From Petrolisthes cinctipes (taxonomy: Eukaryota > Arthropoda > Malacostraca > Decapoda > Porcellanidae), in NCBI GenBank assembly GCA_033782935.1, contig JAWQEG010000360.1, forward strand, positions 930,001-994,000: a DNA stretch of 64,000 nucleotides. The letters are read 5' to 3'. The notes under the pieces were generated by a model. It searched no databases. It saw only the letters and a list, made by a program, of their open reading frames with translations, and was not told where the DNA came from. Made by a program: the position numbers and the translations under genes. This document shows, one piece after another, positions 1-14,214 of the stretch; position 1 is the stretch's first letter; the number at the start of each line of letters is the position of its first letter.

Positions 1-2230
1 AGTATGTTTTGAGCATGTAAATTGAAAATACTCTAACACGGAGTAGGCATGTACAGATCGCTTCTGGGACCCCTAAATATCGAATTTTCGGGTGTTTTGA
101 GTCTGAATTTGAGATATAAACGGGTACAGAAGATACATGCACATATTGACTTTGGGCATCTAAAATATCGATTTTCAGCATGTTTTGGGCCTGTATTTTG
201 AAAATACTCTAACACTGAGTAGGCATGTACACATTGCTTCTGGGACCCCAAAATATTGAATTTTCGGGTGTTTTGAGCCAGAATTTGAGATATAAACGGG
301 TACTGTAGATGCATGCACATATCGACTTTTGTGCACCTAAAAGATCGATTTTCAGTATGTTTTGAGCATGTATTTTGAAAATACTCTAACACGGAGTAGG
401 CATGTACAGATCGCTTCTGGGACCCCTAAATATCGAATTTTCGGGTGATTTGGGACTAAATTTGAGATATAGACTTTTTGGCACCTAAAAGATCGATTTT
501 TAGCATGTTTTTAGCCTATATTTTGAAAATATTCTAGCACTGAGTAGGCATGTACAGATTGCTTCTGGGACCCCAAAATATTGAATTTTCGGGTGTTTTG
601 AGTCTGAATTTGAGATATAAACGGGTACAGAAGATACATGCACATATTGACTTTGGGCATCTAAAATATCGATTTTCAGTATGTTTTTGGCCTGCAATTT
701 GAAAATACTCTAACACGGAGTAGGCATGTACAGATACCTTCTGGGACCTCTAAATATCGAATTTTCGGGTGTTTTGGGACTGAATTTGAGATATCGATTT
801 TTGGCACCTAAAATGTCGATTTTTAGCATGTTTTTCGCCTATATTTTGAAAATATTCTAGCACTGAGTAGGCATTTACAGATTGCTTCTGGGACCCCAAA
901 ATATTGAATTTTCGGTTGTTTTGAGCCTGAATTTGAGATATAAACGGGTACAGAAGATACATGCACATATTGACTTTGGGCACCAAAAATATCGATTTTC
1001 AGCATGTTTTGGGCCTGAATTTTGAAAATGCTCTAACACGGAGTAGGCATGTACAGATCGCTTCTGGGACCCCAAAATATCGAATTTTCGGGTGTTTAGG
1101 GCCAGAATTTGAGATATAAACGGGTACAGAAGATGCATGCACATATCGACTTTTGGGCACCTAAAAGATCGATTTTCAATATGTTTTTGGCCTGTATTTT
1201 GAAAAAACTCTAACACGGAGTAGGCATGTACAGATACCTTCTGGGACCTCTAAATATCGAATTTTCGGGTGTTATGGGACTGAATTTGAGATATAGATTT
1301 TTTGGCACCTATAATATCGATTTTTAGCATGTTTTTTAGCCTATATTTTGAAAATATTCTAGCACTGTGTAGGCATGTACAGATTGCTTCAGGGACCCCA
1401 AAATATTGAATTTTCGGGTGTTTTGAGCCTGAATTTGATATATAAACGGGTACAGAAGATACATGCACATATTGACTTTGGGCATCTAAAATATCGATTT
1501 TCAGCATGTTTTGGGCCGGTATTTTGAAAATACTCTAACACTGAGTAGGCATGTACAGATTGCTTCTGGGACCACAAAATATTGAATTTTCGGGTGTTTT
1601 GAGCCTGAATTTGAGATATAAACGGGTACTGAAGATGCATGCTCATATCGACTTTTGTGCACCTAAAAGATCGATTTTCAGTATGTTTTGAGCATGTAGC
1701 ATGCTTTTAGCCTATATTTTGAAAATATTCTAGCACTGAGTAGGCATGTACAGATTGCTTCTGGGACCCCAAAATATTGAATTTTCGGGTGTTTTGTGCC
1801 TGAATTTCAGATATAAACGGGTACAGAAGATACATGCACATATTGACTTTGGGCACCAAAAATATCGATTTTCAGCATGTTTTGGGCCTGAATTTTGAAA
1901 ATACTCTAACACGGAGTAGGCATGTACAGATCGCTTCTGGGACCCCAAAATATCGAATTTTCGGGTGTTTAGGGCCAGAATTTGAGATATAAACGGGTAC
2001 AGAAGATGCATGCACATATCGACTTTTGGGCACCTAAAAGATCGATTTTCAATATGTTTTTGGCCTGTATTTTGAAAAAACTCTAACACGGAGTAGGCAT
2101 GGCATGTACAGATACCTTCTGGGACCTCTAAATATCGAATGTTCGGGTGTTATGGGACTGAATTTGAGATATAGATTTTTTGGCACCTATAATATCGATT
2201 TTTAGCATGTTTTTAGCCTATATTTTGAAA
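1..2230 (+). repeat. Left block: partial copy of the 3.25-6.0 kb segment
   Basis: Bases 1 to about 1920 match 3251 to about 5170 at an offset of 3,250 with few changes, including the rare GAGCATGTAAATTGAAAAT start, GTACACATTGC, TACTGTAGATGC and GGGTGATTTGGGAC. About 1730-2230 then matches 5480-5980 at an offset near 3,750, because the second copy carries one extra unit. The duplicated 5-bp GGCATGGCATG (near 2096 and 5846) marks both. No gene is seen. Confidence 0.88.
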
Positions 2231-3250
2231 ATATTCTAGCACTGTGTAGGCATGTACAGATTGCTTCTGGGACCCAAAATATTGAATTTTCGGTTGTTTT
2301 GAGCCTGAATTTGAGATATAAACGGGTACAGAAGATACATGCACATATTGACTTTGGGCACCAAAAATATCGATTTTCAGCATGTTTTGGGCCTGTATTT
2401 TGAAAATACTCTAACACTGAGTAGGCATGTACAGATTGCTTCTGGGACCCCAAAATATTGAATTTTCGGGTGTTTTGAACCTGAATTTGAGATATAAACG
2501 GGTACTGAAGATGCATGCACATATCGACTTTTGTGCACCTAAAAGATCGATTTTCAGTATGTTTTGAGCATGTAGCATGTTTTTAGCCTATATTTTGAAA
2601 ATATTCTAGCACTGAGTAGGCATGTACAGATTGCTTCTGGGAAACCAAAATATTGAATTTTCGGGTGTTTTGAGCCTGAATTTGAGATATAAACGGGTAC
2701 AGAAGATACATGCACATATTGACTTTCGGCACCAAAAATATCGATTTTCAGCATGTTTTGGGCCTGTATTTTGGAAATACTCTAACACGGAGTAGGCATG
2801 TACAGATACCTTCTGGGACCTCTAAATATCGAATTTTCGGGTGTTTTGGGACTGAATTTGAGATATCGATTTTTTGGCACCTAAAATGTCGATTTTTAGC
2901 ATGTTTTTAGCCTATATTTTGAAAATATTCTAGCACTGTGTAAGCATGTACAGATTGCTTCTGGGACTCCAAAATATTGAATTTTCGGGTGTTTTGAGCC
3001 TGAATTTGAGATATAAACGGGTACAGAAGATACATGCACATATTGACTTTGGGCATCTAAAATATCGATTTTCAGCATGTTTTGGGCCTGTATTTTGAAA
3101 ATACTCTAACACTGAGTAGGCATGTTCAGATTGCTTCTGGGACCCAAAAATATTGAATTTTCGGGTGTTTTGAGCCTGAATTTGAGATATAAACGGGTAC
3201 TGAAGATGCATGCACATATCGACTTTTGTGCACCTAAAAGATCAATTTTC

Positions 3251-5980
3251 AGTATGTTTTGAGCATGTAAATTGAAAATACTCTAACACGGAGTAGGCAT
3301 GTACAGATCGCTTCTGGGACCCCTAAATATCGAATTTTCGGGTGTTTTGAGTCTGAATTTGAGATATAAACGGGTACAGAAGATACATGCACATATTGAC
3401 TTTGGGCATCTAAAATATCGATTTTCAGCATGTTTTGGGCCTGTATTTTGAAAATACTCTAACACTGAGTAGGCATGTACACATTGCTTCTGGGACCCCA
3501 AAATATTGAATTTTCGGGTGTTTTGAGCCAGAATTTGAGATATAAACGGGTACTGTAGATGCATGCACATATCGACTTTTGTGCACCTAAAAGATCGATT
3601 TTCAGTATGTTTTGAGCATGTATTTTGAAAATACTCTAACACGGAGTAGGCATGTACAGATCGCTTCTGGGACCCCTAAATATCGAATTTTCGGGTGATT
3701 TGGGACTGAATTTGAGATATAGACTTTTTGGCACCTAAAAGATCGATTTTTAGCATGTTTTTAGCCTATATTTTGAAAATATTCTAGCACTGAGTAGGCA
3801 TGTACAGATTGCTTCTGGGACCCCAAAATATTGAATTTTCGGGTGTTTTGAGTCTGAATTTGAGATATAAACGGGTACAGAAGATACATTCACATATTGA
3901 CTTTGGGCATCTAAAATATCGATTTTCAGTATGTTTTTGGCCTGCAATTTGAAAATACTCTAACACGGAGTAGGCATGTACAGATACCTTCTGGGACCTC
4001 TAAATATCGAATTTTCGGGTGTTTTGGGACTGAATTTGAGATATCGATTTTTGGCACCTAAAATGTCGATTTTTAGCATGTTTTTCGCCTATATTTTGAA
4101 AATATTCTAGCACTGAGTAGGCATTTACAGATTGCTTCTGGGACCCCAAAATATTGAATTTTCGGTTGTTTTGAGCCTGAATTTGAGATATAAACGGGTA
4201 CAGAAGATACATGCACATATTGACTTTGGGCACCAAAAATATCGATTTTCAGCATGTTTTGGGCCTGAATTTTGAAAATGCTCTAACACGGAGTAGGCAT
4301 GTACAGATCGCTTCTGGGACCCCAAAATATCGAATTTTCGGGTGTTTAGGGCCAGAATTTGAGATATAAACGGGTACAGAAGATGCATGCACATATCGAC
4401 TTTTGGGCACCTAAAAGATCGATTTTCAATATGTTTTTGGCCTGTATTTTGAAAAAACTCTAACACGGAGTAGGCATGTACAGATACCTTCTGGGACCTC
4501 TAAATATCGAATTTTCGGGTGTTATGGGACTGAATTTGAGATATAGATTTTTTGGCACCTATAATATCGATTTTTAGCATGTTTTTTAGCCTATATTTTG
4601 AAAATATTCTAGCACTGTGTAGGCATGTACAGATTGCTTCAGGGACCCCAAAATATTGAATTTTCGGGTGTTTTGAGCCTGAATTTGATATATAAACGTG
4701 TACAGAAGATACATGCACATATTGACTTTGGGCATCTAAAATATCGATTTTCAGCATGTTTTGGGCCGGTATTTTGAAAATACTCTAACACTGAGTAGGC
4801 ATGTACAGATTGCTTCTGGGACCACAAAATATTGAATTTTCGGGTGTTTTGAGCCTGAATTTGAGATATAAACGGGTACTGAAGATGCATGCTCATATCG
4901 ACTTTTGTGCACCTAAAAGATCGATTTTCAGTATGTTTTGAGCATGTAGCATGCTTTTAGCCTATATTTTGAAAATATTCTAGCACTGAGTAGGCATGTA
5001 CAGATTGCTTCTGGGACCCCAAAATATTGAATTTTCGGGTGTTTTGTGCCTGAATTTCAGATATAAACGGGTACAGAAGATACATGCACATATTGACTTT
5101 GGGCACCAAAAATATCGATTTTCAGCATGTTTTGGGCCTGAATTTTGAAAATACTCTAACACGGAGTAGGCATGTACCGATCGCTTCTGGGACCGCAAAA
5201 TATCGAATTTTCTGGTATTTAGTGCCAGAATTTGAGATATAAACGGGTACAGAAGATGTATGCACATAACGACTTTTGGGCACCTAAAAGTTCGATTTTC
5301 AGTATGTTTTTGGCCTGTATTTTGAAAATACTCTAACACGGAGTAGGCATGTACAGATACCTTACGGGACCTCTAAATATCGAATTTTCGGGTGTTTTGC
5401 GACTGAATTTGAGATATCGATTTTTGGCACCTAAAATGTCGATTTTTAGCATGTTTTTCGCCTATATTTTGAAAATATTCTAGCACTGAGTAGGCATGTA
5501 CAGATTGCTTCTGGGACCCCAAAATATTGAATTTTCGGTTGTTTTGAGCCTGAATTTGAGATATAAACGGGTACAGAAGATTAATGCACATATTGACTTT
5601 GGGCACCAAAAATATCGATTTTCAGCATGTTTTGGGCCTGAATTTTGAAAATACTCTAACACGGAGTAGGCATGTACAGATCGCTTCTGGGACCCCAAAA
5701 TATCGAATTTTCGGGTGTTTAGGGCCAGAATTTGAGATATAAACGGGTACAGAAGATGCATGCACATATCGACTTTTGGGCACCTAAAAGATCGATTTTC
5801 AATATGTTTTTGGCCTGTATTTTGAAAAAACTCTAACACGGAGTAGGCATGGCATGTACAGATACCTTCTGGGACCTCTAAATATCGAATGTTCGGGTGT
5901 TATGGGACTAAATTTGAGATATAGATTTTTTGGCACCTATAATATCGATTTTTAGCATGTTTTTAGCCTATATTTTGAAA
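3251..5980 (+). repeat. Second copy of the 3.25-kb segment
   Basis: It repeats bases 1-2230 with an extra unit of about 500 bp (about 4980-5480) that holds the unusually altered B monomer at 5124-5300. The same segment occurs a third time at 28761-31490 in the second large block, where the extra unit is also present. Confidence 0.86.
5124..5300 (+). repeat. Strongly altered B monomer
   Basis: This 177-bp B1-type monomer has about eight changes seen almost nowhere else: GTACCGATCG, GACCGCAAAA, TTTTCTGGTATTTAGTG (three changes), GATGTATGC, CATAACGAC and AAAGTTCG. Seven of them recur in its copy at 30634-30810. Neighbouring monomers show few or none. Confidence 0.88.
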
Positions 5981-7963
5981 ATATTCTAGCACTGTGTAGG
6001 CATGTACAGATTGCTTCTGGGACCCAAAATATTGATTTTTCGGGTGTTTTGAGCCTGAATTTGAGATATAAACGGGTACTGAAGATGCATGCACATATCG
6101 ACTTTTGTGCACCTAAAAGATCGATTTTCAGTATGTTTTGAGCATGTATTTTGAAAATACTCTAACACGGAGTAGGCATGTACAGATAGCTTCTGGGACC
6201 CCTAAATATCGAATTTTCGGGTGTTTTGTGACTGAATTTGAGATATTGACTTTTTGGCACCTAAAAGATCGATTTTTAGCATGTTTTTAGCCTATATTTT
6301 GAAAATATTCTAGCACTGAGTAGGCATGTACAGATTGCTTCTGGGACCCCAAAATATTGAATTTTCGGGTGTTTTGAGCCTGAATTTGAGATATAAACGG
6401 GTACAGAAGATACATGCACATATTGACTTTGGGCACCAAAAATATCGATTTTCAGCATGTTTTGGGCCTGAATTTTGAAAATACTCTAACACGGAGTAGG
6501 CATGTACAGATCGCTTCTGGGACCCCTAAATATCGAATTTTCGGGTGTTTTGGGACTGAATTTGAGATATCGACTTTTAGGCACTTAAAAGATCGATTTT
6601 TAGCATGTTTTTAGCCTATATTTTGAAAATATTCTAGCACTGTACAGATTGCTTCTGGGACCCCAAAATATTGAATTTTCGGGTGTTTTGAGCCTGAATT
6701 TGAGATTGAAACGGGTACTGAAGATGCATGCTCATATCGACTTTTGATCACCTAAAAGATCGATTTTCAGTATGTTTTGAGCATGTAGCATGTTTTTAGC
6801 CTATATTTTGAAAATATTCTAGCACTGAGTAGGCATGTACAGATTGCTTCTTTGACCCCAAAATATTGAATTTTCGGGTGTTTTGAGCCTGAATTTGAGA
6901 TATAAACGGGTACACAAGATACATGCACATATTGACTTTGGACACCAAAAATATCGATTTTCAGCATGTTTTGGCCCTGTATTTTGAAAATACTCTAACA
7001 CGGAGTAGGCATGTACAGATCGCTTCTAGGACCCCAAAATATCGAATTTTCGGGTGTTTAGGGCCAGAATTTGAGATATTAACGGGTACAGAAGATGCAT
7101 GCACATATCGACTTTTGGGCACCTAAAAGATCGATTTTCAGTATGTTTTTGGCCTGTATTTTGAAAATACTCTAACACGGAGTAGGCATGTACAGATCGC
7201 TTCTGGGACCCCTAAATATCGAATTTTCGGGTGTTTTGGGACTGAATTTGAGATATCGACTTTTAGGCACTTAAAAGATCGATTTTTAGCATATTTTTAG
7301 CCTATATTTTGAAAATATTCTAGCACTGTACAGATTGCTTCTGGGACCCCAAAATATTGAATTTTCGGGTGTTTTGAGCCTGAATTTGAGATATAAACGG
7401 GTACAGAAGATACATGCACATATTGACTTTGGGCACCAAAAATATCGATTTTCAGCATGTTTTGGGCCTGAATTTTGAAAATACTCTAACACGGAGTAGG
7501 CATGTACAGATCGCTTCTGGGACCCCAAAATATCGAATTTTCGGGTGTTTAGGGCCAGAATTTGAGATATTAACGGGTACAGAAGATGCATGCACATATC
7601 GACTTTTGGGCACCTAAAAGATCGATTTTCAGTATGTTTTTGGCCTGTATTTTGAAAATACTCTAACACGGAGTAGGAATGTACAGATCGCTTCTGGGAC
7701 CCCTAAATATCGAATTTTCGGGTGTTTTGGGACTGAATTTGAGATATCGACTTTTAGGCACTTAAAAGATCGATTTTTAGCATGTTTTTAGCCTATATTT
7801 TGAAAATATTCTAGCACTGTACAGATTGCTTCTGGGACCCCAAAATATTGAATTTTCGGGTGTTTTGAGCCTAAATTTGAGATTGAAACGGGTACTGAAG
7901 ATGCATGCTCATATCGACTTTTGATCACCTAAAAGATCGATTTTCAGTATGTTTTGAGCATGT

Positions 7964-8334
7964 AGCATGTTTTTAGCCTATATTTTGAAAATATTCTAGC
8001 ACTGAGTAGGCATGTACAGATTGCTTCTGGGACCCCAAAATATTGAATTTTCGGGTGTTTTGAGCCTGAATTTGAGATATAAACGGGTACAGAAGATACA
8101 TGCACATATTGACTTTGGACACCAAAAATATCGATTTTCAGCATGTTTTGGGCCTGTATTTTGAAAATACTCTAACACGGAGTAGGCATGTACAGATTGC
8201 TTCTGGGACCCCAAAATATTGAATTTTCGGGTGTTTTGAGCCTGAATTTGAGATATAAACGGGTACTGAAGATGCATGCTCATATCGACTTTTGTGCACC
8301 TAAAAGATCGATTTTCAGTATGTTTTGAGCATGT
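7964..8334 (+). repeat. 371-bp unit with an 18-bp relic of C
   Basis: A (7964-8139) and B (8140-8316) are followed by only the first 18 bp of a C2 monomer (8317-8334, AGTATGTTTTGAGCATGT), after which the next A begins. 176 + 177 + 18 = 371. Relics start at 1680, 2556, 4930, 6769, 7946, 8317 and 10506, and in the second large copy at 28066, 30440, 32279, 33456 and 34318. All share the same junction, so they descend from one truncation. Confidence 0.92.
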
Positions 8335-11300
8335 AGCATGTTTTTAGCCTATATTTTGAAAATATTCTAGCACTGAGTAGGCATGTACAGATTGCTTCTG
8401 GGACCCCAAAATATTGAATTTTCGGGTGTTTTGAGCCTGAATTTGAGATATAAACGGGTACAGAAGATACATGCACATATTGACTTTGGGCACCAAAAAT
8501 ATCGATTTTCAGCATGTTTTGGGCCTGAATTTTGAAAATACTCTAACACAGAGTAGGCATGTACAGATCGGTTCTGGGACCCCAAAATATCGAATTTTCG
8601 GGTGTTTATGGCCAGAATTTGAGATATAAACGGGTACAGAGGATGCATGCACATATCGACTTTAGGGCACCTAAAAAATCGATTTTCAGTATGTTTTTGG
8701 CCTGTATTTTGAAAATACTCTAACACGGAGTAGGCATGTACAGATACCTTCTGGGACCTCTAAATATCGAATTTTCGGGTGTTTTGGGACTGAATTTGAG
8801 ATATCGATTTTTAGGCATCTAAAATGTCGATTTTTAGCATGTTTTAACCTATATTTTGAAAATATTCTAGCACTGTGTAGGCATTTACAGATTGCTTCTG
8901 GGACCCCAAAATATTGAATTTTCGGGTGTTTTGAGCCTGAATTTGAGATATAAACGGGTACAGAAGATACATGCACATATTGAATTTGGGCACCAAAAAT
9001 ATCGATTTTCAGCATGTTTTGGGCCTGTATTTTGAAAATACTCTAACACTGAGTAGGCATGTACAGATTGCTTCTGGGACCCCAAAATATTGAATTTTCG
9101 GGTGTTTTGAGCCTGAATTTGAGATATAAACGGGTACTGAAGATGCATGCACATATCGACTTTTGTGCACCTAAAATATCGATTTTCAGTATGTTTTGAG
9201 CATGTATTTTGAAAATACTCTAACACGGAGTAGGCATGTACAGATCGCTTCTGGGACCCCTAAATATCGAATTTTCGGGTGTTTTGGGACTGAATTTGAG
9301 ATATCGACTATTTGGCATCTAAAAGATCGATTTTTAGCATGTTTTTAGCCTATATTTTGAAAATATTCTAGCACTGAGTAGGCATGTACAGATTGCTTCT
9401 GGGACCCCAAAATATTGAATTTTCGGGTGTTTTGAGCCTGAATTTGAGATATAAACGGGTACAGAAGATACATGCACATATTGACTTTGGGCAACTAAAA
9501 TATCGATTTTCAGCATGTTTTGGGCCTGTATTTTGAAAATACTCTAACACTGAGTAGGCATGTACAGATTGCTTCTGGGACCCCAAAATATTGAATTTTC
9601 GGGTGTTTTGAGCCTGAATTTGAGATATAAACGGGTACTGAAGATGCATGCACATATCGACTTTTGTGCACCTAAAAGATCGATTTTCAGTATGTTTTGA
9701 GCATGTATTTTGAAAATACTCTAACACGGAGTAGGCATGTACAGATAGCTTCTGGGACCCCTAAATATCGAATTTTCGGGTGTTTTGGGACTGAATTTGA
9801 GATATCGATTTTTTGGCACCTAAAAGATCGATTTTTAGCATGTTTTTAGCCTATATTTTGAAAATATTCTAGCACTGAGTAGGCATGTACAGATTGCTTC
9901 TGGGACCCCAAAATATTGAATTTTCGGGTGTTTTGAGCCTGAATTTGAGATATAAACGGGTACAGAAGATGCATGCACATATCGACTTTTGGGCACCTAA
10001 AAGATCGATTTTCAGCATGTTTTGGGCCTGAATTTTGAAAATACTCTAACACGGAGTAGGCATGTACAGATCGCTTCTGGGACCCCTAAATATCGTATTT
10101 TCGGGTGTTTTGGGACTGAATTTGAGATATCGACTTTTTGGCACTTGAAAAGATCGATTTTTAGCATGTTTTTAGCCTATATTTTGAAAATATTCTAGCA
10201 TTGTACAGATCGCTTCTGGGACCCCAAAATATTGAATTTTCGGGTGTTTTGAGCCTGAATTTGAGATATAAACGGGTACAGAAAATACATGCACATATTG
10301 ATTTTGGGCATCTAAAATATCGATTTTCAGCATGTTTTGGGCTTGTATTTTGAAAATACTCTAACACTGAGTAGGCATGTACAGATTGCTTCTGGGACCC
10401 CAAAATATTGAATTTTCGGGTGTTTTGAGCCTGAATTTGAGATATAAACAGGTACTGAAGATGCATGCTCATATCGACTTTTGTGCACCTAAAAGATCGA
10501 TTTTCATTATGTTTTGAGCATGTAGCATGTTTTTAGCCTATATTTTGAAAATATTCTAGCACTGAGTAGGCATGTACAGATTGCTTCTGGGACCCGAAAA
10601 TATTGAATTTTCGGGTGTTTTGAGCCTGAATTTGAGATATAAACGGGTACAGAAGATACATGCACATATTGACTTTGGGCACCAAAAATATCGATTTTCA
10701 GCATGTTTTGGGCCTGAATTTTGAAAATACTCTAACACAGAGTAGGCATGTACAGATCGCTTCTGGGACCCCAAAATATCGAATTTTCGGGTGTTTAGGG
10801 CCAGAATTTGAGATATAAACGGGTACAGAAGATGCATGCACATATCGACTTTTGGGCACCTAAAAGATCGATTTTCAGTATGTTTTTGGCCTGTATTTTG
10901 AAAATACTCTAACACGGAGTAGGCATGTACAGATCGCTTCTGGGACCCCTAAATATCGAATTTTCGGGTGTTTTGGGACTGAATTTGAGATATCGACTTT
11001 TTGGCACTTAAAAGATCGATTTTTAGCATGTTTTTAGCCTATGTTTTGAAAATATTCTAGCACTGTACAGATTGCTTCTGGGACCCCAAAATATTGAATT
11101 TTCGGGTGTTTTGAGCCTGAATTTGAGATATAAACGGGTACTGAAGATGCATGCACATATTGACTTTGGGCACCAAAAATATCGATTTTCAGCATGTTTT
11201 GGGCCTGTATTTTGAAAATATTCTAGCACTGTTTAGGCATGTACAGATTGCTTCTGGGACCCCAAAATATTGAATTTTCGGGTGTTTTGAGCCTGAATTT

Positions 11301-14038
11301 GAGATATAAACGGGTACAGAAGATACATGCACATATTGACTTTGGGCACAAAAAATATCGATTTTCAGCATGTTTTGGGCCTGAATTTTGAAAATACTCT
11401 AACACTAAATAGGCATGTACAGATTGCTTCTGGGACCCCAAAATATTGAATTTTCGGGTGTTTTGAGCCTGAATTTGAGATATAAACGGGTACTGAAGAT
11501 GCATGCACATATCGACTTTTGTGCACCTAAAAGATCGATTTTCAGTATGTTTTGAGCATGTATTTTGAAAATACTCTAACACGGAGTAGGCATGTACAGA
11601 TCGCTTCTGGGACCCCTAAATATCGAATTTTCGGGTGTTTTGGGACTGAATTTGAGATATCGACTTTTTGGCACCTAAAAGATCGATTTTTAGCATGTTT
11701 TTAGCCTATGTTTTGAAAATATTCTAGCACATGTACAGATTGCTTCTGGGACCCCAAAATATTGAATTTTCGGGTGTTTTGAGCCTGAATTTGAGATATA
11801 AACGGGTACAGAAGATACATGCACATATTGACTTTGGGCACCAAAAATATCGATTTTCAGCATGTTTTGGGCCTGAATTTTGAAAATACTCTAACACGGA
11901 GTAGGCATGTACAGATCGCTTCTGGGACCCCAAAATATCGAATTTTCGGGTGTTTAGGGCCAGAATTTGAGATATAAACGGGTACAGAAGATGCATGCAC
12001 ATATCGACTTTTGGGCACCTAAAAGATCGATTTTCAGTATGTTTTTGGCCTGTATTTTGAAAATACTCTAACATTAAGTAAGCATGTACAGATACGTTCT
12101 GGGACCTCTAAATATCGAATTTTCGGGAGTTTTGGGACTAAATTTGAGATATCGATTTTTTGGCACCTAAAATGCCGATTTTTAGCATGTTTTTTGCCTA
12201 TATTTTGAAAATATTCTAGCACTGTGTAGGCATGTACAGATTGCTTCTGGGACCCCAAAATATTGAATTTTCGGGTGTTTTAAGCCTGAATTTGAGATAT
12301 AAACGAGTACAGAAGATACATGCACATATTGACTTTGGGCATCTAAAATATCGATTTTCAGCATGTTTTGGGCCTGAATTTTGAAAATACTCTAACACGG
12401 AGTAGGCATGTACAGATTGCTTCTGGGACCCCAAAATATTGAATTTTCGGGTGTTTTGAGCCTGAATTTGAGATATAAACGGGTACAGAAGATACATGCA
12501 CATATTGACTTTGGGCACAAAAAATATCGATTTTCAGCATGTTTTGGGCCTGAATTTTGAAAATACTCTAACACTAAATAGGCATGTACAGATTGCTTCT
12601 GGGACCCCTAAATATTGAATTTTCGGGTGTTTTGAGCCTGAATTTGAGATATAAACGGGTACTGAAGATGCATGCACATATCGACTTTTGTGCACCTAAA
12701 AGATCGATTTTCAGTATGTTTTGAGCATGTATTTTGAAAATACTCTAACACGGAGTAGGCATGTACAGATCGCTTCTGGGACCCCTAAATATCGAATTTT
12801 CGGGTGTTTTGGGACTGAATTTGAGATATCGACTTTTTGGCACCTAAAAGATCGATTTTTAGCATGTTTTTAGCCTATGTTTTGAAAATATTCTAGCACT
12901 GAGTAGGCATGTACAGATTGCTTCTGGGACCTTAAAATATTGAATTTTCGGGTGTTTTGAGCCTGAATTTGAGATATAAACGGGTACAGAAGATACATGC
13001 ACATATTGACTTTGGGCACCAAAAATATCGATTTTCAGCATGTTTTGGGCCTGAATTTCGAAAATACTCTAACACGGAGTAGGCATGTACAGATCGCTTC
13101 TGGGACCCCAAAATATCGAATTTTCGGGTGTTTAGGGCCAGAATTTGAGATATAAACGGGTACAGAAGATGCATGCACATATCGACTTTTGGGCACCTAA
13201 AAGATCGATTTTCAGTATGTTTTTGGCCTGTATTTTGAAAATACTCTAACATTAAGTAAGCATGTACAGATACGTTCTGGGACCTCTAAATATCGAATTT
13301 TCGGGAGTTTTGGGACTAAATTTGAGATATCGATTTTTTGGCACCTAAAATGTCGATTTTTAGCATGTTTTTAGCCTATATTTTGAAAATATTCTAGCAC
13401 TGTGTAGGCATGTACAGATTGCTTCTGGGACCCCAAAATATTGAATTTTCGGGTGTTTTGAGCCTGAATTTGAGATATAAACGAGTACAGAAGATACATG
13501 CACATATTGACTTTGGGCATCTAAAATATCGATTTTCAGCATGTTTTGGGCCTGAATTTTGAAAATACTCTAACACGGAGTAGGCATGTACAGATTGCTT
13601 CTGGGACCCCAAAATATTGAATTTTCGGGTGTTTTGAGCCTGAATTTGAGATATAAACGGGTACAGAAGATACATGCACATATTGACTTTGGGCATCTAA
13701 AATATCGATTTTCAGCATGTTTTGGGCCAGTATTTTGAAAATACTCTAACACTAAATAGGCATGTACAGATTGCTTCTGGGACCCCAAAATATTGAATTT
13801 TCGGGTGTTTTGAGCCAGAATTTGAGATATAAACGGGTACTGAAGATGCATGCACATATCGACTTTTGTGCACCTAAAAGATCGATTTTCAGTATGTTTT
13901 GAGCATGTATTTTGAAAATACTCTAACACGGAGTAGGCATGTACAGATCGCTTCTGGGACCCCTAAATATCGAATTTTCGGGTGTTTTGGGACTGAATTT
14001 GAGATATCGACTTTTTGGCACCTAAAAGATCGATTTTT

Positions 14039-14214
14039 AGCATGTTTTTAGCCTATGTTTTGAAAATATTCTAGCACTGAGTAGGCATGTACAGATTGCT
14101 TCTGGGACCCCAAAATATTGAATTTTCGGGTGTTTTGAGCCTGAATTTGAGATATAAACGGGTACAGAAGATACATGCACATATTGACTTTGGGCACCAA
14201 AAATATCGATTTTC
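14039..14214 (+). repeat. Reference monomer A (176 bp)
   Basis: A begins AGCATGTTTTTAGCC, carries ATATTTTGAAAATATTCTAG and ends in TTGACTTTGGGCACC followed by an AAATATCGATTTTC tail. It keeps the 29-bp module missing from C. At three places where B1 has CpG it has TpG: GATTGCTT, ATATTGAATT and ATATTGAC. Versions with CTGAGTAGG precede B1 monomers and versions with CTGTGTAGG usually precede B2. A common variant lacks 10 bp (CTGTACAG in place of CTGAGTAGGCATGTACAG). Confidence 0.95.

Noticed and set aside
2710..2910. Plus-strand open frames of 66-81 codons (also 6414-6614, 28220-28420, 52808-53053)
   Set aside because: They occur at the same place in many monomers and vary only with the satellite's own substitutions and indels. 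They are by-products of low stop density in one frame.
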